Positions 1 to 11,720 of a DNA stretch of 64,000 nt are shown piece after piece. This DNA comes from Synchiropus splendidus (Eukaryota; Chordata; Actinopteri; Syngnathiformes; Callionymidae). A model generated the notes under the pieces. The model searched no databases. It was not told the origin of the DNA and saw only the letters and a list, made by a program, of their open reading frames with translations. Every line of letters starts with the position of its first letter. Positions within the stretch are counted from its first letter, which is position 1. The translations under genes and the position numbers were made by a program. The stretch is taken from NCBI RefSeq assembly GCF_027744825.2, contig NC_071335.1, positions 30,579,501-30,643,500 of the forward strand, given 5' to 3'.

Positions 1-1700
1 GATTGTAGCTAGCGATAGACACTATTTTGTGCCCATGAAACTTAGTAAAATCTAACTTGTTTAAGTAAAAAATAACAGTCATGGTTGTTAATTTGATTCA
101 AAGTTCCGATGACTATCTTACCTTGGTACTTGCTGCCCCATGTTGTGCTTCCCCCAAAAACCCTTGTGTCTTGAGAAGAGTGAAGAAAAGGCCACTGCTT
201 TTCATCACATGAAACTGGTCCTCCACAAACCTAAGCAGTGGAGCTCAACGTGGGACTTCACATAGGAGTTTGTTTTTACACTACGACAGAGGCACTATGC
301 TATGGCAGGGTCGAAGGGTCCAGCAGTATGAGGGGGCTAAGGTCAGCAGGAAAAGGTACTGATGGCAGCAAACAGTCAAGAGAGTCAGACACCAGTATAT
401 GTGGGACCGTGTGCGATACAGGATTACCTGGTTGAACCTGATGCAGCAAGGTGTCCACATCCAAGCATGACGCCCAACATACCTCAGCGGAAATACTTGT
501 GTTTTGGCCGCTCTTTGGATGTGGTTCATTCACAAACTCTGAGACGACTGTTGCAACATCACTGTCATCGCTATCCGTCTCTAACCATTCCATTTGAATG
601 TTTTGAGCAAGCCACAGAAAGAACCAGGAAGTTCCTTGAACTGCTTCATTCATGACTAGAACCCGGCAGACTGGTTATCAAATATCAGGAGAGAAGCACA
701 GCTGCCAAAAAAAGTCACTTGGTGTGTTGCTATCAAGCGGGACTAGGTAAAGTGGACGAGATATGTGGTGAAAGGTTGGCTTTATCTCAACGGTGACGCA
801 ATAACTGTACTTAAGCCTCGATCATTTCTCAATTTACCTTCTGTTCAAAGTCAGAGGTTTGTACTGAATGCTATAATCACAGAAAAATCTGAGACTTACT
901 TTGTACCTAAAGCAACAATAATTTAAAGTTATTCCAATGTAAAATGTGACAATTTCAAGAAAGTAAGTTTTGTTTTTCATCATGAACTGAAGGACTATGA
1001 CTTACTGGTCTCATATCATATTAAAACCTAAATGTATGCACATGTACTACGAGTTAGCTAATGTATTAACATCTAATACATCTTGTATTATATGTATTAT
1101 GCATGTATGTGAATATCTGCAACAGTCTGTCCGTCAATCTGTCTCAAAAATGATGCACAGATTTCATTTAAGAGAGCGCAGCAGCTCAAACTTCTGACTT
1201 GCTGGTTGAAGCAGAGTTCCAAGACTGGACCTAAGACAAACAAGTTTCGCCTCATCGAGCCACTTCACAAAGTGAGGGACCTTTTTTCCCATGTCAGATC
1301 GTCCATGTCTTTTTATCTTTCAGAAGAGCTTTGTGAGATCAGCATTTGAGTGAAATAATTGTGTTATACGATTGTGCTGTACGATGGAACGCTACTGCCA
1401 CATGCTGTCCTGAATTTATCCTAAAATGATGTCAATGACATTTCAAATGCTAAAAAGGTATGTAATTGCAAAGTCAAAATAAATGTAATGCAAAAACCAT
1501 TGTTGCATGATGGGTGGCGATGAAGTGCTTGGTGGATGTCTGCACTCTCTGGATGCTTTTCTTGTTTCAGTTACCTTGATTCAAGTGTGGTAACATCATT
1601 TGAATCTGGTTTTTACTTCACAAAATGAGTGTCAAAGGTTTTTATTGGTTCTCCAACATCAGTATCATGTATTACTGAAACTAATGTATTTCAGAGCACC
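1..1700. other. no supportable gene
   Basis: Both strands of 240-655 are open for about 100 codons in overlapping frames, but neither product resembles a family I know. The rest is AT-rich. The acetyltransferase exon expected for nat8-like copy A was looked for here and not found. Confidence 0.4.
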
Positions 1701-1714
1701 GTTTAAATACAAAC

Positions 1715-4700
1715 CTGGCGAGTTCATGTAGTATTCCTCAATGTCCCTCAAGTCTGTGGATAACATGTACTGCAGGAAGTCGTGGATCACCAGCCGGCTG
1801 CAATAGTAGCGAGCGCACAGCACCAGGGCAGGGACCAATCCCAGCATCCACCAAGACTTAGTGACCATGAAGGAGACAGCTGTTGATGGAAAAGTAAAGC
1901 TGCAGTTAGGTTTCTGAGGGCACAAAATAAATCTCAAAGCCAATCGGACTGCAGTAGGTATTTTTATCTACCAAGCTCTACTTTGCTTTACGATTGTATT
2001 TGAAGATTTATATACATATTTTTAAACCTTGGAAAAATATGTCTGAAATATAATTATTTTGTAGCATATATTTTGGCTTTCATTACTTAACATTCACTCT
2101 AGCTTTTGTAGTGTTTTTTTTTCTACATTTGTTTTTCTAACAAATGTTTTTCTTCTCCACATATATTTTTTGCACGCTATTTGCACTTGTCTTGTGACTC
2201 ATTTGACTATGTTCTGTCAACATGGCAGTAGGCATTTGAATTTACACATTGAAAACATTGTCCCTTTTTCAGGGTTATTTAAATATTATATTGGCAGTAA
2301 TGATATGGTATCTTCTTTCAGTGAATGGAAAAAAACCCAGGTAAGATGTGGAAGTGTTAGTTCCTAAAGAATGTATGAGGAAGTCAAGGTCAACAAAGCA
2401 CAAGAGGGTTGTGGCGGGCATCTATGAGGACAGGGAGACCAGTGAGGTGTGTTGTAGGACTGATGGAGGGATTCAGCTTGAGAGCAGGAGCACATCAGGG
2501 TTCAGCTCTTCATCTTTGCTATTGCTATGAACAGAGTCCGTATGAAGCATGATGTTTACTGATTTCTAGTGAGAGTAGGTGGAAGAGAAGCTGGAGAGAA
2601 GAAGAATGAAGGTCAATAGAAACAAGGCAGATATGTGTGTGGAAATGAAGTGGAGCGAAAGGGAAGCTTTATGGAACAGTCGTGAAACCTGTCATTGCGT
2701 ACGGTTTGGGGACAGTAACTCAGACACAAAGACAAGAAGCAGAGTGAGCAAAGTCTGACTTGAAGCTGCACAGAGTGATCAGGAGGGGCAAGGAAGGACA
2801 AGTTTCCAGAAGGACAGTTTACGTGGAGAGGTTTGGAGACAAAGACTCAGCTGGTTTAGACAAAGAATGTTGGAAGATTTGGATCTTTTTAAGGTTTTAG
2901 ATCAATTTGAAACCTTCAACTCACATCTTTCTTTTCTGTAAAGACAAAAAAATACATTTACTGTGTACCAAATGGCCATCTTGAATTTGTCCCAGCACGT
3001 CCTGATATGACTGGCTCGAGGCAGCCCTGTAATTAGATCTGTCAGACCACAACGAAACAGTACACTGCAATAAGCCTGCGTGAGAATGTACCGTGATAGT
3101 GACTCCTCTTTTCACCCTGCAGGTGAGTTCGGCAACTAAAACAACATCATTAACTTGAAAACAGAAGACTGTTTATCACATCTAATACCTTAAAGGGAAA
3201 CTCGTCATGCATTCATGTAAGTTGTGTGTCAGTGCCGGGAGATTCCAGCCAACTGCAGCCGCCTTCGCCTGGAGGCTGCGTGTGACTGTTGGACTCCTCT
3301 GTCAAACATTTCAAAAAATGATTAGTCTAAGACATATATGCTATAGCTCACTCTGTTTTCTGCCCATAGAAAGTATTGTCAGATTTATATCATGTTTTAA
3401 ATTTGTCGGAAGCACTATCCAATTCTTGTTGTTATTTCTTTATATGGCACGTTATATTGAAAACGCTAGTGCATCAAATGAAAAACAACTGCATTGATCC
3501 ACCAGAATATAAATTCTGATATGTTCAACTTCAGTTTAAATTGTATTCACAGAACAGCATCGATGTAATTCAGCTGCACTCCAAAGACATATGCTGTCTT
3601 CACTACCCTTGTAAACTCGCCCAACCGAAACTCAATGAAATGCAAAATATTCCCAGGCAGGAACCTAACGTCTTTTGAAATCCGTCCAGACGGTTGATCT
3701 GATGCTGTTTTTTATGGGTGTATGTGCCAACACTTGGATGCATGTAGCAGCATGAAGAGATAATGTCATTGCTCAACTTGATAAAGAACTGTTGCATTTG
3801 TCACCAGTAGATAAAGGTATTGAAGATTGTGCTTTCCAAAAAACGTGCATTTTGCTCATTTTGTCGGCAATAAAATGCTTAAAAATACATTTTACTGATC
3901 ACTGACAGCTCTCCCAGTGCATTCTGCCTGCGTTCTAGTGTAGAGTCTAGAGTGGAAATCCCTCAGTCTCTTTGCGTATTAATCACAAAAAGTACAGGGT
4001 GACATCTTCATGTTGACGTTTTTCACAAAGCTTCCCCTAATGCTCTAGCACGGGCAGCCATCGTATTTCGGGTTAACTCACAGACAAAACTACTGCCCAA
4101 GTAGCGCCCTCAAATCAGAGACAAGATCCTTCTTCTTTCTCTGGCTTCTCCCTTCAGGGGTGGCCACAGCGAATCATCTTCCTCCATCTCATCCTGTCCT
4201 CTGCTTCCTCTTCTCTCAAACCTACAAACCTCATGTCCTCCTTCACTATGTCCATAAATCTCCTCTTTGGCCTTCCTCTCCACCTTCTGCTCCTACACAC
4301 CCTTTTATTCCACCCTGCCTGCACTCGCTTCTTCACCTCTTTCTCACACTCTCCACTGCTCTGGACAGTTGAGCCTAAGTACTTAACCCCCCCACCTTCT
4401 TTATCTCTATATCCTGTAACTTCACCTGTCCACTTGGCTCCCTCTCATTCACAGACATGTATTGCGTCCTACTGCAGCTAACCTTCATTCTTCTCCTTTC
4501 TAAAGCAAACCTCCACCTCTCTAGCTTTTCTTCCACTTGCTCCCAGCTCTCACCACAGATCACAATTTCATCTGCAAACATCATAGTTTAGCTTCTTGTC
4601 TAACCTCATTTGTCAACCTGTCCATCACCATGGCGTACAAGAAGGGGCTCAGAGCTGAGCCTTGGTGCAGTCCCACCTTCACATTGAACTCCTCTGTTAC

Positions 4701-6500
4701 ACCTGCAGCATACCTCACCCCTGTCTCACACCTGGCGTACATGTACTGCACCACTCCAACATACTTCTCTGCCACTCCAGACTTCCTCATACAATACCAC
4801 AACTCTTCTCTTGGCACTCTTGGCAGGTCCACAAAGACACAATGGAGCTCCTTCTGACTTTTCCCACACCTTCATCATATGGCTCATCAACTTTATCCGT
4901 CGATAGTTGCCACAACAATGGACATCTCCCTTGTTCTTGAAGATGGGTACCAGCAGACTTCTCCTCCATTCCTCAGGGATCTTCTCACTCTCAAAGACCT
5001 TGTTAAATGTTCTCTGCCACCCCTCCTAAACACTTCGTCTGCAGGTATATCATCAGGGCCCACTGCCCTTCTCACCTCAGCCTTACTTATCTTTGCTATG
5101 TCCTGATCCATGATGGCCACTCCTTCTACTCTTTGTTCTCTCTCATTTTCCTTAATCATCAGCTCTTCAAAGTACTCTTTCCATCTTCCCAACACACTTC
5201 TGTTATCAGTCAAAACATTCTCATCTCCATCCTTCACCCTAACGTCCTACACGTCCATCCCAGTCGACTTTTGAAATTCGTCCAGATGGTTGATCTGTTG
5301 CCTGTTTTTCTATGGTTGTATGTATGTGCCAACACTTGGATCCATGTTGCAACATGAACAGATAATCTCATCGCTCAAGTTGATGAAGAACTGTTGTATT
5401 TGCCATCAGTAAATGAGTGTTCAATAATGATTTTTTTTTTTCAGGGACAGAATTAAACGTTAAACGTTAATTCTGTAAAAAAAAAAAAAGGTAGCTACTT
5501 TTTTTCGGCACTCTGTATATATTTGAAATTGAAGTCAACAATTCAGGAGCACACATTGGAATCAGCTGTAAAATGACGCCAGAAAAAAAAACAGCCCTGC
5601 CCTATTCCGCTGCAAGAGTTGCCTCAGGCTAGAGTTGAAGTCACAGGCTGTTTTTTTTTCTGTGCCGCTACGACTACGCTGTTAGATGGAAAGCAGAAAA
5701 AAGTCACTAATCTTCTTGCATTTACAGCGGCAAGTTGAACGTCATCACATTTTTAACTCACAGCTAAATGTGCAGTTTCAGCATCTTTCCCCCATTTTAA
5801 TGAATTTGCAAAGCATTCACGTGGAACTGAACTGAACTATATGGCAATTTGTTCAACACACCAGGTGCCTCAAGGCTGAGGATCTGTGTCAGCGCAGTGC
5901 TAGGTGAGGCGCCGCAATTTTAAAAATGTGGTACAAACATGCTGTATTTGAGCTCACTTTTTGCTTGTCTCCATTTTCTCGAAAGATTGGAAGTTAATCT
6001 AACTGAATGAGAATGAACAATGGAGTTTCATCTGATATTTAAAATGTCCTTATTCAAGCTTATTATATTGTGAATGTGGTAGTGGAAGTGAACGTGGCAT
6101 CTATGTGGCATCAGCTTGATAACATTAAGCATCAGTGAATAGAACAAAAAAAAAGAAAAAGACAATGGCAACCAAAACAAACAAGCAATCCAACAAATCC
6201 AGCAAAATATGCTCTGAGAGCTACACATTTCAATAAAAGAGCAAGTGGTTGATCTCTTAATGTTCCTATGACTATGTGCATGTAGAATAGTTGAATGACG
6301 GTTGACTTGCCTGTAAAGAGAAAATAGATCAGCAGACTCTCGGTGTGATATTTCAAGCTTCTGAACGCAGTGTCCACCACCAGCTCCAGGATCCCCATGC
6401 TGTAGATCTGGATCACGGACTGCCGATCTTTGGCTTGGTACTCTCGCACCACTAAGGAGACATGTCCCCCTTGTCCATTCTGCTGTTTGTCACTGGGCAT
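1715..6500 (-). CDS. nat8-like: NAT8/camello-like N-acetyltransferase, copy A (two exons; catalytic exon not in window)
   Basis: Two exons of a NAT8-family gene are seen: exon 1 at 6311-6500 (63 codons plus one base, ATG at 6500) and exon 2 at 1715-1879 (165 bp). Exon 1 carries the family's N-terminal part, with VVREYQAKDRQSVIQIYS and ELVVDTAFRSLKYHTESLL. Exon 2 encodes the membrane hairpin and juxtamembrane part, with TKSWWMLGLVPALVLCARYY and STDLRDIEEYYMNSPG. NAT8 proteins are ER-membrane acetyltransferases that act on cysteine S-conjugates or lysines; the substrate here is unknown. The exons join in frame only if the donor is GC (G|GCAAGT) and the acceptor is AG at 1880-1881. Exon 2 ends in a normal GT donor in the same phase as copy B, so an acetyltransferase exon is expected at lower coordinates. 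I do not see it in bases 1-1700. It is therefore either beyond the left edge or lost. The intron contains LINE debris. Confidence 0.75.
2345..2880 (+). mobile_element. degraded RTE-type LINE fragment (reverse transcriptase relic)
   Basis: Broken plus-strand frames match, in order, the RT segment seen on the minus strand at 4.1-5.2 kb: a stretch around 2420-2530 (TDGGIQLESRSTSGFSSSS) corresponds to the VKVGLHQGSALSP region there. The stretch from about 2580 (ggtggaagagaagctggaga and on to 2880) corresponds to the VEEKLERWRFALERR region and the 3' part. Several frameshifts and stops are present. It is non-functional and old, and lies in the copy A intron in antisense orientation. Confidence 0.55.
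3672..3815 (+). repeat. direct repeat, left copy (flanks the RTE LINE)
   Basis: About 145 bases from ttttgaaatccgtccagac are closely similar (roughly 85 percent by eye) to 5268-5415, in the same orientation. The two copies bracket the LINE fragment. See the right copy. Confidence 0.75.
4128..5240 (-). mobile_element. RTE-clade (Rex3-like) LINE, 5'-truncated and inactivated
   Basis: Minus-strand frames read in order: LGRWKEYFEELM with ISKAEVRRAVGPDDIP (about 4893-5237); PREELWYCMRKSGVAEKYVG with VKVGLHQGSALSPFLYAMVM (4581-4832); MMFADEIVICGESWEQVEEK (4375-4584); and the C-terminal RRWRGRPKRRFMDIVKEDMR (4154-4336). These are finger, palm and thumb parts of a non-LTR reverse transcriptase. At least three frameshifts break the ORF, and the catalytic box reads FADE instead of FADD. 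The 3' end on the minus strand finishes in an AAGAAGAAGGA-type purine tail near 4128, as in RTE elements. The clade assignment is from recall. It lies in intron 1 of nat8-like copy A, in the same orientation as the gene. Confidence 0.75.
5268..5415 (+). repeat. direct repeat, right copy (flanks the RTE LINE)
   Basis: Right-hand partner of 3672-3815, sharing gttgatctg, tatgtgccaacacttgga and aagaactgttg. It is far too long to be a LINE target-site duplication. It is more likely a segmental duplication, or two copies of an unnamed repeat. Confidence 0.75.
5447..5476. repeat. 30-bp near-perfect palindrome
   Basis: Arms acagaattaa and ttaattctgt are exact inverse complements around acgttaaacg. 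It follows a T-run and precedes an A-run, so it could form a small hairpin or mark an excised element. Confidence 0.6.
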
Positions 6501-9187
6501 GATGGGTCAGTCTTGCACAGGGCTCAAAGTTCACACAGCTTCTCTCCAGGATATCTTGGAGACTGATTCTCCAGGGCGTAGTCTTGTCTTTTAAGTGACG
6601 TCTCTCACCAATTACCTGCCTCACATGTCCACAGTCTGCTATGGTTGTCAAACTGGTTTGTCAGGAAAAAAAAAAAAAACTAAGTCAAGTTTACACAGGT
6701 TGAACGTATATCACAGTTTCTGCCCCTGGGTTTTAAACTTTTTCAGGTGAATCCTTGTGTTCAAAAGCATTTCCTGTATGAAAGCCCCGAGCCACAATTA
6801 AAATAAATGACAAAAGCTTTTTTTCTTTCATTTTTTTCAATTCCTGTACCTACTGTACTTCATGTGACCACCAATTATCTTCATGTATGAAATACTATTC
6901 CCAAAACACATATAGTTATGTAGCTGATATCAAGCAAAACGTTACATAAGTCAGACACATGTGTTGAGTTTCACCAGGAGGCAAACAAACGCATATTCAA
7001 ATATTTAAAAAGTGTAACTTGTGAAAAGTAAGGAACAGAACACGCGATGGGAGGGCGCAAGTTTTCTTTCATGACGTAGAAGGGAAGTATTGAGAAACCT
7101 TGTTCCAGGAATTCGTATCCTCATAACCCCTTCTTGCGGAGCTACAAAGGTTGTTACGCAAGCTAAAGACAGGAAGGGAGGCTTTGGAAAATGGCGTTTC
7201 ATGTGTTCCACTCAGCGACTGTCAAAAACAGCCAAAATGTACCACAATTTCAAACATTTTTCAAAACACCTGTGTCAAACTCAAGGCTGGGGGGCCTGTC
7301 ATTTTAGGCCATGTGCAGTTAGCTCAAAATTCATCAGTCAATTAGAAGAATTTGTGGGGTAAACATGAGACAACTTCATGATGCGATTCCACGTACAATA
7401 AGTGCTCAATATTTTAAGCATTTCACAGAAAATGTGAAAGTATTAGACAATAGACCTTTCCACTGGTTTATCAATAATGTTAGCTCAGTGCTAAGATTGC
7501 CAGACCTGCTTTCTTCCACATTTATTTTTAATTAGAAAAAGACAATATGTTTGATGTAAAAGTTTTAGATGCATGACTTATTAGCCAAAATCCCACTGTC
7601 ATGCTATAGGTGAACAAAATTACAATGCATATGTTTTTAAGTACAAGGTGGAGTGTGTGGCCCTTTAAACAAAAGAGGCTTGGCGAAACTCCTTTCATTT
7701 GTTTCCCCCTAAAGTATCGAGATTTGATTTAGTGCTTTAATAGTTGCTGCCTTTTCTTTCCCTCAAAATTGTTATGTAATTTTTACGTAAGGGCCATTTC
7801 ACTGTAAATGTTCTCAGGATGCACATGGCTCCAGGCAATTTTAAATTAGGTGTGTTAAAGGGAAAAAAAAGCAGAAGAAAGGAAGAAGAAAAAAATGTCT
7901 TTTTTCATTTTTTTGTGACATGAGCATACCAGCAATAGCAATGGCCTTTTGTCACAATGGAATTCAGTCTACATTTCAGTCAGTCTGTCATCATTAAGTT
8001 TCACAGGATTACAGGAAGACCAGGAGGACCAGTACTCTTGGTAAATACCACGAGCGACTGACGTTGTTTAGAGGTGATTCACAGCGGAAAAAACCCTTCA
8101 ATAAAAATGTGGAATGTAAATAATGGGCTTGTGTCGTCGCCAGAGACATCGCAGCACACGAACTATGTCAAAGCTCGAGTTGCTAGATGCTAGTCATAGA
8201 TCGAGATTGGATGTCCACCCTCAAAACAAGTATGATACAAACGAACAAATCTTTGACAGAAAAATATCAGACGAGGACAATACACACAATTACATTTCAT
8301 TTGTATATAAAATGAGAAAATGATGATTTGACAAACATTATAAAGAAGGGGGAAAAAATTAAAAAGAAAACTCAACCATTTGACCTTTATGAGTGAAGTC
8401 CTCCACAAAACATTCAAAACTTGAACAAAAACATTGATAATATGAGCAAAAAAAAAATCTTTCCGAGTAAAGTAACAGAAAACCTGCATTCCTCTAAAGT
8501 GGAGCCTTGAATAGAACATGAATCGAAATTTCATTTTTGAATTAGAAACCCCCCACTGGAACAGAAATGGAAGCATCTGAACAGAATTAGTGTTTTACAG
8601 TTAGTGTTGGGCTGGTGAGGATTCATGAAGCAGCGTTATCCATTTCTCAGCTCGGTAGAAGGCGCTGTATGCTTAAAGAGGATGAGAGGTTGTTGGAAGC
8701 CACAGATAAAGCGGGAAAGAGTGCCATCTTGTGGGCTCTGGAGGACTGACGTAGGCTCCCTCAGACAACATGAATGAGTTTTACATGAAAAATGGTTTCT
8801 GCTTTGGGTGTTGAGATTATTTTATTGTTCACTGTTTTGCGCATGGGTTAATTATGAGGATTGTTGCACCATCTATTGCCTGAGATAACATTTCCATCCA
8901 CACAGACCATATGTCGCACTTTTACTTTTAATCCGCTCCTGCTACCACTTCCAAAAACACGTCGGAACAAGAAACAAACACACAATATGTGAACCCTAAT
9001 TAGCAGGTAAGCAAAGAAAGAAGAAACTGCTCGAGGCCATTTAACTGGATTAGGGTAAAGGAATGCAATAAACCACTGGGTGGGACATCAGCCATTCCAT
9101 GCAAGGCTGTTAGTTTTAGTCACAAAGATACTAGATTTTGTTCCAGTGAACTAGACCGCTGTAAAATTATTCATGCTGCTATACGTC
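6501..9187. other. intergenic region upstream of nat8-like copy A
   Basis: No coding exon is recognisable. It contains a hAT-like repeat fragment around 7265-7680 and otherwise AT-rich unique-looking sequence with A- and T-runs. Confidence 0.4.
7265..7680 (+). mobile_element. possible hAT (Charlie-like) non-autonomous fragment
   Basis: The start (acctgtgtcaaactcaaggc, then tggggggcc) resembles the well-known hAT/Charlie terminus that reads TGTCAAACTCAAGGCCCG in vertebrates. A ggagtgtgtggccctttaaa stretch near 7650 could belong to the other end. No clear target duplication was found, so the right boundary is a guess. Confidence 0.4.
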
Positions 9188-11189
9188 TAGGGCTGAGTAT
9201 CGATTCTAATTTCAAGAATCGATTCAATTCCGATTCTCATGACTTAGAATCGATTATCACGATTCAATTTGATTCGATTCGATCCAGTCTCGATTCAGGT
9301 TAGTATTTAAACCATTTTCTGAGCTGTTGCCATAATCACATGACAAGTTACGCAACGTATTAATACTAGTATCATATTGACATTCAACAGGAAATTAATG
9401 AAGGACTCATAGTAAAGGACAATAAAGATCCAGACACAGATGTGACTGCTCATGGGACTGGTGCATTATTAGAAATATGACATTAAAAATTCGCCCAAAA
9501 GATGCTGCTGTTTAAAACTAATGCATTTTTATTTTATTACCAAAATGAAAAAAAGATATTCTCAGCCACTGAAAATGTAAACAGAGTGCTGGTTACTGAC
9601 TTCACAGCAACCTGACGGTCATTGGTCAGTATGTGAACAGTTCTCAGAATCAGAATCAAATTTATTGCCATGGTCAGTGGGGAGCCCACTAACTAGGAAT
9701 GTGTTTTGGAATAACGTGGAGTCAAAAAGGCAATAAATAATAAAATAAAATAAAATAAAGTAAAATAAAAATAAATAAATAAAATAAAATAACAACAAGG
9801 CTGTTTATGAATTCAACAGTCTGACGGCCGAGGGAAAGAAGCTGTTCCTGTGACGGGAGGTTCTGGTCTGGATGGACCGTAGCCTCCTGCCAGAGGGAAG
9901 AGGAACAAACAGTCCATGTCCAGGGTGAGAGGGGTCGGCTCTGATCCGACCTGCACGTCTCTGGGTCCTGGAGACATACAGGTCCTGAAGAGGTGGCAGG
10001 CTGCAACCGATCACCTTCTCAGCAGAACGTACAATGCGCTGCAGTCTGCTCTTGTCCCTGGAGGTGGCACTGTTGTACCAGACAGTGATAGAGGAGGTGA
10101 GGATGGACTGGATGATGGCCATGTAGAACTCCACCAGCAACTTGGTCGGCAGTGGTAGTTTTCGTAGCTGCCTCAAGAAGAACATTCTCTCCTGGGCCTT
10201 CCTGATGAGGGACCTGATGGTCGGCTCCCATTTGAGGTCCTCAGTGATGGTGGTTCCCAGGAAGCAGAAGGAGTCCACAATAGGAATGGGTAAACCAGCC
10301 AACATGAGAGGGGACATAGAAACTGTTACTCTCCTGAAGTCTATGACCATCTCCACTGTCTTCTGGGCGTTGAGCTCCAGGTTGTTGTTGCTGCACCAGG
10401 ACACCAGCCGCTCCACCTCCCTCCTGTAAGCCGACTCATCTCCATCTGAGATGAGCCCGATGATGGTGGTGTCATCCGCAAACTTGATCACCTTCACGGA
10501 CTCGTGGCTGTAGGTACAGCAGTTAGTGTACAGAGAGAAGAGCCATGGAGAGAGAACACAGCCCTGAGGAGACCCAATGTTGAGGGTCCGAGTGTCGGAG
10601 ACAGTCGTCCCCAGCCGCACACGCTGTGTGGTCTGTAGTACGTACGAGAAGAGGTCTCACTCCTCATCAATATAGTGAGTTGTCAGACTCGTGTAAGATT
10701 GCGAAGATGTCCACGTATCACTTGTAATGCCCACCCTGACTGCTGACTGAAGCTTACTTTTCACGTTTTCCTTTACTGACTGGTGCATGTTTGGGATAAC
10801 AGACGTTTGCGAGACACCATAGCGTAGTGTGGCTCTGTTACTTTCATTAGCCGCCTGAAGCCCTCGTTTTCAACGACGGAAGACGGGCGCATATCTTTGC
10901 AAATGAAGCCCGCAATCGCTTCAGTTATTGTGACAGAGCGTGCAGAATTACCCGCTAGTGGTAAAGTTCGCTCGAGTTTCATTTGTTGTGGCCCGGTGGA
11001 TGGCTTGGAAAGGAGCGCTGGGTGATGTCGCGTCACGTGATTCGTGAGGTCGTCAAAGGGGTTGGACTTCAATATGTGTTAAAACGTAAATTAATTAATC
11101 CGATCTTTGGACCTACGAATCCATTTTATGGAATTGATGTACGAATCAATTCAGAATCGGAAAATCGATTTTTTAAAAACACAGCACTA
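9188..11189 (-). mobile_element. hAT DNA transposon remnant with 8-bp target duplication and a nested LINE
   Basis: Termini are tagggctgag at 9188 and, as reverse complement of the right end, tagtgctgtg at 11189, an imperfect inverted repeat. Both sides carry the identical 8-mer tatacgtc (9180-9187 and 11190-11197), the target-site length of hAT elements. Both ends have the AATCGATT-rich subterminal sequence typical of fish hAT repeats. Inside, on the minus strand (10773-11072), is an ATG-started fragment like ZBED/hAT transposases, with NHVTRHHPALL (end of a BED zinc finger) and ITEAIAGFICKDMRPSSVVE (N-terminal hAT region). The rest of the transposase is missing and a LINE occupies 9643-10655, so the copy is dead. 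Confidence 0.8.
9643..10655 (-). mobile_element. L2/Rex1-group LINE 3' fragment nested in the hAT element
   Basis: A single 271-codon open frame on the minus strand (9805-10620) holds the C-terminal half of a non-LTR reverse transcriptase. It has LNIGSPQGCVLSPWLFSLYT, the catalytic box KFADDTTIIG, a NNLELNAQKTVEMVIDFRR motif, FCFLGTTITEDLKWE, and the terminal RNSFFPSAVRLLNS. The 3' tail is a run of TTTTA units (9738-9795 in plus-strand sense aaataaaa) and ends in tgattctgattctga near 9643. The frame is uninterrupted, so this is a fairly young 5'-truncated insertion. The choice between L2 and Rex1/CR1 clades is uncertain. Confidence 0.85.
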
Positions 11190-11315
11190 TATACGTCACA
11201 TTGCTTTCGATCAAATGATCGATGTTTTTTTAAGCAAAAAAAGGTGGAGTACATGAGGTTTACAAAAATAAAGGGGTGGGGGTAAGTGCTTCTTCCCCCG
11301 GCAGTGACGGGTCGC

Positions 11316-11476
11316 TGAGGTATCAAGATGAAAACATTGCAGGGTTGATGAAACAGAGTCCTAAATTTCAGAGGCCACTAGATAGCGCTCATTGATCAGC
11401 ATTTATGCGAGAGTTCAGTGAAAATGTTGTGCAAAACTGAACATTATGGTGGCCACACTGTTTCATGATACCTCAT
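11316..11476. mobile_element. palindromic MITE, copy 1 (diverged)
   Basis: The left end tgaggtatcaagatgaaaac and the right end cactgtttcatgatacctca are inverted relatives. The interior has gatgaaacagagtcc, then tttcagaggccactagatag and cgctc, shared with copies at 32.7, 34.7 and 57.5 kb. It lies just outside the hAT element. Confidence 0.5.
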
Positions 11477-11714
11477 ACTCCATCACTACTGCACAAATTC
11501 GACACAACTGGTCACGGTCTGAGTGACAGGGAAGGTAGACTGCTGAGAAGGTGAAGCCCCTGGATCAGACCTGGAGCCCAAGATGCCTCCACCAGGAAGC
11601 TCCAGGAAGGGGCCGCTCGGCTATTTCAGAGCCCATTGGCCCTGAAGCCTTACCCTACAAACAAGGTGAATGAAGTCACCTCAAGTAGGACACATAACGG
11701 CCGGTGAACAACAT

Positions 11715-11720
11715 TTTATT
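11715..11720 (-). promoter_or_regulatory. candidate polyadenylation signal of nat8-like copy B
   Basis: AATAAA on the minus strand, about 390 bases downstream of the copy B stop codon at 12110. It is the nearest canonical hexamer I noticed. Confidence 0.4.

Noticed and set aside
240..655. Overlapping ORFs of about 100 codons on both strands near the left edge
   Set aside because: Neither product has a recognisable domain, and mutual overlap in different frames is common by chance in moderately GC-rich DNA.
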